Origin: Serripes groenlandicus
Taxonomy: Eukaryota; Mollusca; Bivalvia; Cardiida; Cardiidae
NCBI GenBank assembly: GCA_031761405.1
Contig: JASEVX010000001.1
Span: 49,556,740 to 49,620,739 of the forward strand
Direction of reading: 5' to 3'
DNA length: 64,000 nt
Part shown: positions 58,301 to 64,000 of the stretch, one piece after another
Layout: the number at the start of each line of letters is the position of its first letter
Numbering within the stretch: position 1 is the stretch's first letter
The notes under the pieces: generated by a model
What the model saw: only the letters and a program-made list of their open reading frames with translations
What the model was told of the DNA's origin: nothing
Databases searched by the model: none
Made by a program: the position numbers and the translations under genes

Positions 58301-61300
58301 TATTCAATAATTACATATTAATTTTCTAGGGATTCGTCTTATTTTAGCCATAATGATTCCAAAGCTTTCTGCTGCTGATGTTTTATATGGGGGATGGGGG
58401 GAAGCATTAATTATGCATGAGTATAATAGGGCTACACTAGTAGGTCTTTGTCAATGGATACATCTAGAGCTATATTAGATATAGGAGGATAGTGAAGGCT
58501 GTGATATGATGTGCGTATGTACACACTCACTGTAGTCTTCGCATTACGCAGATGCAATAAAACAGTAGTCCTTAGTCCCTGTCATTTAACACAATCTATA
58601 ACATGTAGATGTGAAGATGTATATATATGAGCCGTTCCACGAGAAAACCTAAATTGTGGACTCTGCGTAAAGTATCGACCCGGATCAGCCTAAGCATGCC
58701 GCGCAGTCTAACCGGGACAGACATTTTTCGCCTCCTGTGGATTTTCTGTTTCAGGAAACATTACTCTATACCTCTATCCCCTTGAGACGGAATGTATCGG
58801 CCCGGATCAGGCTGATCTGGGTCGATACATTACGCATATGCCATAATGTTGGTTTTCTCGTGGGACGGCTCATGTATACATATGCCATTCAATGTGGCTG
58901 TCAGCATGGTGCATATAATAATGTAGGTATGCAATTTAGTCCCAATCGTCATTTATTCAGAATACGAATTTTCTCGTGCTCATTGTTGACGAACTGAAAG
59001 AAAGGTTTGTGAATAACCTACTAGTGTCGAGCTCAAATAGCGCTGTTCCATACGCCGGACTTGACGTCATCCAAAACGTTAGGGCATCGCCGTCACCATC
59101 AGTTGTCGTTACTTGGAAGAGAGACGTAGAGGTCGCTGTGTTCTCATTTACAATTACCGCGTTGTTAAGGTTACTGAAAACCGGAACGCTGTTACCTCCT
59201 AAAATATAGATGAGGCGTGTCAGACAAAAATGGCAACATTGTGGTCATATGGTATCAATTGTGTTTGCGTTATATACATACATACACTGAGAACCGTCTG
59301 GCGAGTATAGGACTCATAATGGCATTGACTCTCCGTAACGGGATCATATAAAGATTAAATGACGTAAGTCAGAGAGTCGGGGTATTGCAGTGGTTAACAC
59401 AATGGACTGTCAATCCAGAGATTTTGGGTTGAAATCCCGGTCCGTGTTCTGGAAATTTTAGGGGTGTTTTTAAGCGTCTCCCACTCAACTAGAAGTCAAG
59501 TACTGGTCCTTTCCATGAACAATAACCTTGCGTGTATCAGTGCTATACACCGGACACTAAAATATCCAAGGGGTCCTTTCGGACTGAGTTAAGGTATCGC
59601 ACCCGGACATCCTTGTATCTAACTTTGTCTGCTCGCCAAATTGTTAATTTATGTGCACTGCGAGGGTAAATAAAGACAAACAAACAAACTAATGGGGCTA
59701 CCGTTCTATCTTTTTGCTAAAGATACATCTAGTGAAGGCTCTGGTGAGACTGTGTGGATGTATTGAGACCTTTAATCGACGGACGTCGCTAATATGGCAT
59801 GCGGATGTATTTGATAGAAATCGCTTGGGTCGAGTATCTAGTCCGTTATACCTAACAGGCAGCGGGACATGTGTTTACGGGTATAACACGTGTATTCAGT
59901 GGGTGTGACGTATCACACATTGGTTTGCTAATGGTCATTAAATGAACATTAATCCAGGACAACAATCAGTTATGTATTTGTGACAAAGTGCAGATTAAAA
60001 TCTGACTGTAAACACATGCTGTATGATCCATGTGAAAACGATTGTCAAAGATTATTAACAAGTTTCGTGATTTAAATAAAAAATGTTGAAAAATGCAGAT
60101 GTGAAAATGGGCATTATAATGATGTATTCATACATATATTTATGCCAAATTTGACAATACGGTTTAGCCAATCAGAAATTATGATATCTTCTAAATCTAG
60201 AATTAGTATATTGATACGCTATTTAGAACGATTTTTGTGAAAACACCCCACCCACCCATGGCCTGATTTGAATTATTACCTGTTATACTCAGAATCAAAG
60301 TGACGGAGGTACCGGTATTTTTTGCATCATTAGGAAATATAGTATACGTATAGGTTGCCGGTGTCGTTATGGAGGATAGGGCAACCTTGGCGTAGACTTC
60401 CCCAGCTGAAATGGAATATCTGAATATTCATAAACGTCCACTGTACCGGTAAAGAGTATCACATGAATATTCATCATCAACGTCCACTGTTCCGGTATAA
60501 GAGCATTTTACCTGTTACTAAAATAGAGAAGAATCTGATCTTTTTCTCGTTCTGATTTTTTTTACACGGCTCGACCGCCTCGGTGGTGTAGTAGCTAGAG
60601 CGTCTGTCTCGGGTTAGCGAGGTTAGCGAGGTCGCGGGTTCGATCTCCGACCGGTTCATACAAAAGTCTTTAAACATGGTAGTAATGGCTGTTCGGGTTA
60701 GCATTACGACTGACTCGCTGGTGTCAGACTAACTAGACACGACTGACAGTACCCGCAACTATAACTAGACACGACTGACAGTGCCCGCAACTATATCTAG
60801 ACACGACTGACAGTGCCCGCAACTATAACTAGACACGACTGACAGTGCCCGCAACTATAACTAGACACGACTGACAGTGCCCGCAACTATAACTAGACAC
60901 GACTGACAGTGCCCGCAACTATAACTAGACACGACTGACAGTGCCCGCAACTATAAAACTCTCACAACTTTTCAATGCTCAGAAATGAAGACCATGCTCC
61001 AAATAAGACTTATGATTGGCCAATCTCGATAATGAATTGGGTTCTGACCAATCGGATACTTGAGCACGGATTTAACTTTTAAAGTTTAGAGCCACTTGCT
61101 GGTAACTTACCCAGAACACGCCGTCATTAACTTAAACATAAAGTACCAATCTCCTTCGCAGTGTTGTCGTTCCTTACACTCACCATACATGTATGGTGAG
61201 TGTAAGGAACGACAACTCTGCGAAGGAGATTGATAAAGTACTTACACGCTAACACTTGGAATGGACCGTTAGACGGAGAACTGAGGTAGCTATAACTTAT

Positions 61301-62301
61301 TGTATCATTTTCGTTGTCTGTGGCTGTTAGTGTGTACACAACGGTCCCTGCGATGGTGGTTGAAGCTACACTCTGGGACGCACTAGCTGTACAATATATA
61401 TATATATATATATATGTGTGAGCCTTTCCACGAGAAAACCAACATTATGGACTCTTCGTAATGTATCGACCCTGATCAGCCTGCGCAATCCGTACAGGCT
61501 AATCCGGGTCGATACATTCCGGCTCAATGGGATAGAGTTATAGAGTAATGATTACTGAAACAGAAAATCCACAGGAGGCGAAAGGTGTCTGTCCGGGTTA
61601 GCCTGCATATTAAGTGATGACTATATATGAACTTTGTCAAATAAATATGACTTGGGGAATCTGATAGGTCTGAACATGTTGATATGCAGTATTTTAGATA
61701 TATATCATCCAAAGCAAATTTCAAAAATATTTGAATATCAGACAAATATTTTTGACCTGGCTTTTTTACATTTTTACTGATTTAAAGGGTAAAACAATCC
61801 CACCTCCCGTAGGCCATATAGTTTGACTTATCTACATGGTATGATGGTATCTCTAGGAGCATTTATATAAAATTAATTTAAAAATTTGGGAATAAGAGTT
61901 TTGAAGTTTTCACTCTAGCCATACGAGGCGAAACAGCCCGACCCTGGTGCCAATGGCATTTTCAACGTGACATGTATGTATCTGGTAGAGGAATGAAAAT
62001 ACCAGTGTAATCATTTTAATATTTGTTAGCAGTTTCTCCTTTTGCCACAATGTTTTCAAAAGGAGTATGTTTTCAGAAGCGTTAGAAGCGTCTATATGTG
62101 GGTAATGATTTAAGAGAAAAAAAACAAGCCTACTAGGTGTGATGACGGGGGCCTTATTCTGTTGTAAATTGACGGTCACATTGCCCGTCACCGCATCTTT
62201 CCCGTCCGTGCATTGCACAAGGATCACGTGAAAACGCTGTGCGTTGTAATTTAGGGATCCCTGAGAGCCATCAGTCGTTGCCCGATTATAAACACCATAA
62301 C
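46347..62301 (-). CDS. Gene B: cadherin-like membrane protein, paralogue of gene A (5' end outside window)
   Basis: Thirteen exons join in phase: 62301-62134, 61386-61246, 60405-60280, 59198-59022, 56993-56806, 56120-56026, 54643-54507, 53333-53155, 51273-51095, 49882-49742, 47851-47772, 46951-46928 and 46384-46347. They encode about 557 residues, corresponding to gene A residue 181 onward plus an extra cytoplasmic tail. The order is end of repeat 2, repeats 3-6, Thr-rich stalk, one transmembrane helix, and a tail of about 55 residues with several Arg, a DDDD run and His-Pro elements, ending RFW. The tail shows no recognisable catenin-binding domain. Exons equivalent to gene A 1-4 should lie right of 64000; I found no candidate between 62302 and 64000. 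Stop TAA is at 46347-46349, with a possible minus-strand AATAAA signal at 45731-45736. The gene lies head-to-tail upstream of gene A, 4.2 kb away. Confidence 0.88.
46495..46640. mobile_element. MITE family 1 fragment
   Basis: CCAACATACAACAAATCTGC, AGCAGATGG, and GTAGAAAACATTGTGGCAAC with a stub of the inner stem. It lies in the last intron of gene B. Confidence 0.55.
46928..46951 (-). CDS. Gene B cytoplasmic tail microexon, 24 nt
   Basis: A 24-nt exon encoding ARNHPQPA across its junctions, with acceptor TGTGTTGCAG and consensus donor GTAAGTA. Phases are 1 to 1, so skipping it keeps the frame. Confidence 0.68.
47772..47851 (-). CDS. Gene B cytoplasmic tail exon 1
   Basis: 80 nt encoding QRPRNRMYNRDGYDNSNSRM then DDDDVP, a positively charged juxtamembrane stretch followed by an acidic run. 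Acceptor CTTTAACAG, donor GTATTTC, phase 2 to 1. It fits the preceding and following exons in frame. Confidence 0.78.
48365..48655 (+). mobile_element. SINE family 3 with (AATC)n tail
   Basis: Box-B-like GAGTTCGAACCCCGGCTCGG near 48402, body CGCTGTGATATGACTGAGAA, terminating GGCGTTAAACCCCAATCAAT and then AATC repeats to about 48655. Confidence 0.7.
48665..49735. other. Intron of gene B, no feature
   Basis: Unique AT-rich sequence. No frame with a recognisable domain. The possible frame at 49557-49757 overlaps the transmembrane exon in another frame. Confidence 0.45.
49742..49882 (-). CDS. Gene B transmembrane exon
   Basis: Reads ARTFLEDPANAAWFSVLVVA, then LVIGTIVTGVVLITQVF as the membrane helix, then DSTRFVCRD. 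It aligns residue by residue with gene A exon 14 but ends in a good donor (ACAG then GTATGT, phase 2) rather than a stop. Confidence 0.9.
50510..51065. repeat. 21-bp tandem array (~26 copies)
   Basis: Unit TCTCATTAATCCCCTGCTAT T, with variants TCAATAATC, CTTCTATT and TACCCTG. The period of 7 codons gives a spurious 155-residue minus-strand frame (LRNSRGL-type). The array comes within about 30 bp of the donor of the gene B exon at 51095-51273. Confidence 0.92.
51095..51273 (-). CDS. Gene B exon (A exon 13 equivalent): cadherin repeat 6, second half, stalk
   Basis: Reads INSTSGVISTAISMENCNCT, then IPIYATDQGGLIGTAY and a Thr-rich stalk. The C-x-C pair is conserved with gene A. It is 179 nt. Acceptor TGTTTGTAG, donor GTATTTA. 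A 21-bp array begins about 30 bp inside the next intron. Confidence 0.92.
51359..52362. mobile_element. ~1.0-kb palindromic TTAA-flanked MITE (foldback type)
   Basis: The left end GGGCGTATGCTACAGTTTTT and right end AACTGTAGCATACGCCT are inverted, with TTAA on both sides (51355-51358, 52363-52366). Complementarity continues far inward, for example GGCATTTTGGCCGAAAACCT against AGGTTTTCGGCCAAAATGCC, so the two halves form an almost complete hairpin meeting near 51870. Nothing coding inside. Confidence 0.85.
52861..53086. mobile_element. MITE family 1 copy
   Basis: TTTACCATTTCTTACATACA to GATGTGAGAAAGGGTTAA, 226 bp, ending about 70 bp from the gene B exon at 53155. Confidence 0.78.
53155..53333 (-). 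CDS. Gene B exon (A exon 12 equivalent): cadherin repeat 6, first half
   Basis: Linker VDTNNYRPSF followed by IATDGDHGTNGEFSYSLNQ, a textbook cadherin calcium-site strand, ending IFN. It is 179 nt as in A. Donor GTAAGTC. Confidence 0.93.
53340..54265. other. Intron of gene B, no feature
   Basis: Unique AT-rich sequence with no recognised gene, repeat or RNA. Confidence 0.45.
54270..54498. mobile_element. MITE family 1, degenerate copy
   Basis: TTTTTACCATTTCCCATTTG to TGTATGTTGGATAGGATTAA. It ends 9 bp from the gene B exon at 54507-54643, on the donor side. Confidence 0.6.
54507..54643 (-). CDS. Gene B exon (A exon 11 equivalent): repeat 5, end
   Basis: Reads STGCIITVSSVYSLDAGLAN then TVTCVVNGTDSG. 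It is 137 nt in both genes. Its acceptor GGTATTTCAG is the first unit of a 31-bp tandem array that repeats the acceptor sequence upstream. Confidence 0.9.
54644..54997. repeat. 31-bp minisatellite reiterating a splice acceptor (~11 copies)
   Basis: Unit CTGAAATACCTGCGAATACA, TAGAGATTGTA. On the gene strand each copy reads CGCAGGTATTTCAG, the same as the true acceptor of the adjacent gene B exon ending at 54643. Copies are nearly identical. Confidence 0.93.
55330..55920 (+). pseudogene. Reverse transcriptase C-terminal fossil (LINE fragment)
   Basis: Conceptual plus-strand reading across frameshifts gives AIKAIFKLNKYLYRLTSFSV, LFDNLVSPILNYSSVVLGFA, VHLQYCK and VKKSTPNDFIYGEF. These match the region following the RT domain in common invertebrate LINE ORF2 proteins (LFDxLVxPILNYxxEVWG, STPNxxVYGELGR). 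Heavily decayed, no intact frame. Confidence 0.6.
56026..56120 (-). CDS. Gene B exon (A exon 10 equivalent): repeat 5, middle
   Basis: Reads GLNTTDPDAGDTVTCHMACV with conserved DPDA and two Cys. It is 95 nt in both genes. Acceptor TATTTCCAG, donor GTCAGTC, a non-consensus +3 to +5 donor. Confidence 0.88.
56148..56214. repeat. Two-copy 33-bp direct repeat
   Basis: AAGCTATGTAGATACGGCAT followed by T(A/G)TGGAATAAAAC occurs twice in a row. Confidence 0.8.
56322..56552. repeat. TTC/GAA trinucleotide tract, ~75 triplets
   Basis: Almost uninterrupted CTT/TTC with three small interruptions. On the gene B sense strand it is (GAA)n within an intron. Spurious poly-Phe/Leu and poly-Glu/Arg frames arise from it. 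Confidence 0.96.
56806..56993 (-). CDS. Gene B exon (A exon 9 equivalent): repeat 4 end and repeat 5 start
   Basis: Reads EIIKTKSALNYEGITDKVYE, then TLTVTLANVNELISW. It is 188 nt, identical to gene A. Acceptor TTTTCAAG, donor GTAAGTT, phases 1 to 0. The upstream AAG acceptor is weaker than the others. Confidence 0.88.
57170..57425. repeat. Three-copy ~95-bp tandem repeat
   Basis: GTTTAACTCTAAAAG(A/G)T(G/A)C begins each copy, near 57173, 57267 and 57358, followed by AAACACGGTAAGATAATAGG and AGCAGA(A/G)CC. Confidence 0.8.
57450..57690 (+). mobile_element. SINE family 1 copy
   Basis: Box-B-like CGCTGGTTCGATCTCTCCCG, then GGGGTTAGCATTACGACTGC, CTGACTGGTGTCAGGATAAA and TAACTGATACATTGTTG. Confidence 0.72.
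57722..58128. repeat. 51-bp tandem array (~8 copies), open on both strands
   Basis: Unit GCATGTCTCATACAATAACT, GCTCTCTGCTTTATTCATGG, ATACACATATG. As 51 is 17 codons, one frame on each strand is free of stops (131 and 134 residues). No evidence it is translated; it lies in an intron of gene B. Confidence 0.94.
58193..58410. mobile_element. MITE family 1, degenerate copy
   Basis: CAACCCTTTCTCACCTGCAG, CGCATTCTCACGTATC, then CAAAGCTTTCTGCTGCTGAT. The right end is eroded to GGGGGGAAGCATTAA. Confidence 0.6.
58629..58871. mobile_element. MITE family 2 copy
   Basis: GAGCCGTTCCACGAGAAAAC to TCTCGTGGGACGGCTC, 243 bp, with the same orientation as the copy at 41802. Confidence 0.85.
59022..59198 (-). 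CDS. Gene B exon (A exon 8 equivalent): repeat 4, first half
   Basis: Reads NSVPVFSNLNNAVIVNENTA and TTDGDGDALTF. It keeps the NEN and DxD calcium-type motifs of the gene A exon. Acceptor ATTTTAG, donor GTAGGTT. Confidence 0.9.
59375..59700 (+). mobile_element. tRNA-derived SINE family 2, complete with (ACAA)n tail
   Basis: Head TATTGCAGTGGTTAACACAA (box A), TCAATCCAGAGATTTTGGGT, TGAAATCCCGGTC (box B-like), then a ~240-bp body and the tail AAATAAAGACAAACAAACAA. Tail and head together mark it as a SINE mobilised by a LINE. Confidence 0.75.
59700..60275. other. Intron of gene B, no feature
   Basis: Nothing recognised apart from AT-rich unique sequence. The 64-codon frame at 59714-59908 has no domain. 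Confidence 0.4.
60280..60405 (-). CDS. Gene B exon (A exon 7 equivalent): repeat 3, second half
   Basis: Contains TYTYTIFPNDAKNTGTSVTL, sharing DAKNTGT with gene A. It is 126 nt, six codons shorter than the A exon. Acceptor CATTTCAG, donor GTAATAA. Confidence 0.87.
60568..60730 (+). mobile_element. SINE family 1 copy, interrupted by a 32-bp array
   Basis: Head GCCTCGGTGGTGTAGTAGCT then AGAGCGTCTGTC (tRNA-like), GCGGGTTCGATCTCCGACCG (box B), GACTGACTCGCTGGTGTCAG. The expected tail (GGTAACTTACCCAGAACACG) reappears only at about 61099. Confidence 0.72.
60725..60957. repeat. 32-bp tandem array (~7 copies)
   Basis: Unit CTATAACTAGACACGACTGA, CAGTGCCCGCAA, virtually identical between copies, inside a SINE. 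Confidence 0.93.
61147..61232. repeat. 86-bp near-perfect palindrome next to a splice donor
   Basis: Arms of 43 bp meet at ACATGT (61187-61192) with a single mismatched pair (61162/61217). The left arm begins CAATCTCCTTCGCAGTGTTG and the right ends CTGCGAAGGAGATTG. On the gene strand it starts 13 nt after the donor of the exon at 61246-61386. Confidence 0.95.
61246..61386 (-). CDS. Gene B exon (A exon 6 equivalent): repeat 3, first half
   Basis: Reads SASQSVASTTIAGTVVYTLT then ATDNENDTISY. It is 141 nt as in gene A. Acceptor TGTACAG, donor GTAAGTAC. An 86-bp palindrome lies 13 nt inside the intron after the donor. Confidence 0.9.
61393..61415. repeat. TA dinucleotide microsatellite
   Basis: About 11 TA units between the acceptor of a gene B exon and a family 2 MITE. 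Confidence 0.85.
61420..61607. mobile_element. MITE family 2, right-truncated copy
   Basis: GAGCCTTTCCACGAGAAAAC through GTGTCTGTCCGGGTTAGCCT; the right quarter is missing. Confidence 0.78.
62030..62115. mobile_element. MITE family 1 fragment
   Basis: AGTTTCTCCTTTTGCCACAA, TGTTTTCAAAAGGAGTATG and a right end TATGTGGGTAATGATTTAA. It ends 20 bp from the gene B exon at 62134. Confidence 0.6.
62134..62301 (-). CDS. Gene B exon (A exon 5 equivalent): end of cadherin-like repeat 2
   Basis: Reads YGVYNRATTDGSQGSLNYNA, then VQCTDGKDAVTGNVTVNLQQ, then a proline linker. Acceptor CTTGACAG, donor GTAGGCT, phases 1 to 1. It is 168 nt against 174 in gene A. Confidence 0.88.
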
Positions 62302-62423
62302 CTGTCAAGGCAAAAGGATTCTTATAGACAATGGCAGTAATTCGTACTTACATGGTACTCTGAGTATTTGTCTATTAGTAGTTCAAGGGAGAACCTGTAT
62401 TCAGGAATCACGAGTTTAAGTGT

Positions 62424-62609
62424 TTATCCTTTTCCATCTGCAGACGCAATTTGAAGCAAAAGCAGCAGACGACTTTTGAAAACCTTTGGCCACAATTGTT
62501 TCAACTTTATTGAACAATTTAGCTATCCTTTATGAAGATTTTTCAGGGTTTTTTCACTATGTTTTCAAAGTCGTCTGCTGCAGATTTGCTGTATGTGGGA
62601 AAGGGTTAA
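62424..62609. mobile_element. MITE family 1 copy
   Basis: TATCCTTTTCCATCTGCAGA to GTATGTGGGAAAGGGTTAA, with CTGCTGCAGATTTGCTG. Most of the inner stem is deleted. Confidence 0.75.
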
Positions 62610-62655
62610 ACAAAATATTTGATGTACATTCGTTAATTCTCAAAACAAATGTGTG

Positions 62656-62770
62656 CAGTATAATTGGCCAAACATAACAGTCTTCCTCCCTCAAGTATAA
62701 TTGGCCAAACATAGCAGTCTTCTTCCCTCAAGTATAATTGGCCAAACATAACAGTCTTCCTCCCTCAAAA
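62656..62770. repeat. Three-copy 37-bp tandem repeat
   Basis: AGTATAATTGGCCAAACATA then (A/G)CAGTCTTC(C/T)(T/C)CCCTCA three times. Confidence 0.88.
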
Positions 62771-63172
62771 TGGAGTAGTCCTACAATAGCGCACATTGTA
62801 GCTGATGTCAAGTACGACTGGCCACAGCTTTAAGTTGTATTCCATACGCCAGTGTTAAATGTATGAATACAATTCGCTATGATCACATTATCAAAAGCAC
62901 CATCTTCAATATAAAGCACAGATAATATGTATTTAAAGCTATGGAACTGTATTATTGGGAAATAACTGATATTCGTCTTTCCAAACTTGATATGATAAGT
63001 TGACTTTTCACGCCCGAAAGAGACCATGGGCAATTTTGATGTGTTAATAATGCAAACTGAAACGAATCTAATCTATATTGGTAAACAAAATGTACATGGC
63101 ATTCGGGAATATTCAAGACGTTTTATTATCACCAAATACGCTATCAGGACTCGGCTGCCTTACCCACATTCG
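62771..63172. other. Presumed upstream intron of gene B, no feature
   Basis: No exon equivalent to gene A exon 4 was found here. Confidence 0.45.
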
Positions 63173-63398
63173 TTAACCCCTTTCCCACCTACAGACGCAT
63201 TTTGAAGCAATAGTAGCAATAGCAGCAGACGACTTTTGAAAACAAATTGAGGCCAAAGGTGAAATTGCACATGATGCGCAATTTCTCCTTTGGCCACAAT
63301 GTTTGCAACTTTATTTAACAATTAAGCTATCTTTTATGGAGATTATTCAGGTTTTGTCACTATGTTTTCAAAGTCGTCTGCTCCTGGGAAAGGGTTAA
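63173..63398. mobile_element. MITE family 1, full-length copy
   Basis: TTAACCCCTTTCCCACCTAC to CTCCTGGGAAAGGGTTAA, 226 bp, with AGCAATAGTAGCAATAGCAG expanded near the left end. Confidence 0.87.
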
Positions 63399-63493
63399 TT
63401 TATTCATTTGGTTGAATGACCATATAGATAACGACGGGACTGCCAAACGCTAACGAAAACCGGCGACGGTAAATGAGTGTCAGGTAAAGCATA

Positions 63494-63720
63494 TTAACCC
63501 TTTCCCACATACAACAAATCTGCAGCAGACAACTTTGAAAACATAGTGACATAAACCTGAAAATCTCCATGAAAAATACTTTAATTGCTAAATAAAGTTG
63601 AAAACATTGTGGCCAAAGGAGAAATTGCTCATCATGAGCAATTTCACCTTTGGCCACAATGTTTTCAAAAGTCGTCTGCTGCTATTGCGTCAAAATGCGT
63701 CTGCAGGTGTGAAAGGGTAT
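63494..63720. mobile_element. MITE family 1, full-length copy
   Basis: TTAACCCTTTCCCACATACA to GCAGGTGTGAAAGGGTAT, 227 bp. The inner stem GGAGAAATTGCTCATCATGA to GCAATTTCACCTTTGGCCAC is perfect. It is in the reverse orientation to the neighbouring copy at 63173. Confidence 0.88.
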
Positions 63721-64000
63721 ACCAATACATGTTTTGATTGGTCAAAGCTGGTCACTGATTGTAAACAGCAACTTATATATATATATGTTTTCACCTCTCT
63801 CATCTCTCTCATCTTAATCGAACAAAATAATAATATATCATGGTAATACGGGTAGCCCTATATCATTCGATGCTAATACCAACAGCAAGACATGTTTACG
63901 AACTTTATTTATACCTTATTCTCATTGTGTCATACTACAGAAGTGTCCGTACTAGTCCTGCATAATAAATACAAAATCAGTTCACATAAGATATATTTTC

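Noticed and set aside
62302..64000. Search for gene B exon 4 or a signal-peptide exon
   Set aside because: No segment with the expected cadherin motifs and splice sites was found; the 5' part of gene B probably lies outside the window.

Overview
The window looks like animal nuclear DNA, most likely from a bivalve mollusc. A heterodont such as Dreissena, Mya or a venerid clam is my guess. The basis is: spliced genes with short phase-conserved exons and kilobase introns; tRNA-derived SINEs, one ending in an AATC-repeat tail of the kind common in mollusc genomes; very many short inverted-repeat elements (MITEs); one decayed jockey/CR1-like LINE; and a very heavy load of minisatellites. No bacterial, organellar or viral gene was recognised. 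Species assignment is inference.

Genes. The coding content I can support is two tandem, head-to-tail cadherin-like membrane protein genes, both on the minus strand. Gene A (42151 down to 19016) appears complete: 14 exons joined in phase give 2106 nt, or 701 residues, with signal peptide, six cadherin-like repeats, one transmembrane helix and an 11-residue cytoplasmic end. Gene B (62301 down to 46347, running off the right edge) shows 13 exons, about 557 residues. These cover the paralogues of A exons 5-14 plus three further exons encoding a basic, Asp/His/Pro-containing cytoplasmic tail, one of them a 24-nt microexon. Every intron phase matches between A and B, and six of the ten shared exons have identical lengths, so B and A arose by tandem duplication. 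Both probably encode calcium-dependent or calcium-related adhesion/recognition proteins. The tails are too short to hold a classical catenin-binding domain.

Layout. 1-1343: GA microsatellite, MITE and SINE remnants. 1344-2207: 70-bp tandem array. 2217-11206: a ~9-kb foldback-like element with long inverted arms built of 58-bp repeats, flanked by a 9-bp duplication GTGATACTA. 11207-14590: MITE and SINE debris. 14600-16680: 34-bp array with higher-order structure. 16690-19015: region 3' of gene A. 19016-42151: gene A, with introns holding a 28-bp array (19490-21428), a broken LINE (28900-32340) and a 44-bp array (36715-39525). 42152-46346: intergenic, with a TA-flanked 249-bp MITE. 46347-64000: gene B, with introns holding a 21-bp array, a 1-kb TTAA-flanked palindrome, a 31-bp array that reiterates a splice acceptor, a long GAA/TTC tract, a 51-bp array, a 32-bp array and an 86-bp palindrome beside a splice donor.

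Two MITE families dominate: a ~230-bp one with ends TTAACCCTTTCCCACATA (more than 20 copies or fragments) and a ~250-bp one with ends GAGCCGTCCCGCGAGAAAAC (about 11 copies). Several copies end within 10-70 bp of exons. Nearly all other open frames in the window are products of tandem repeats and are not treated as genes.
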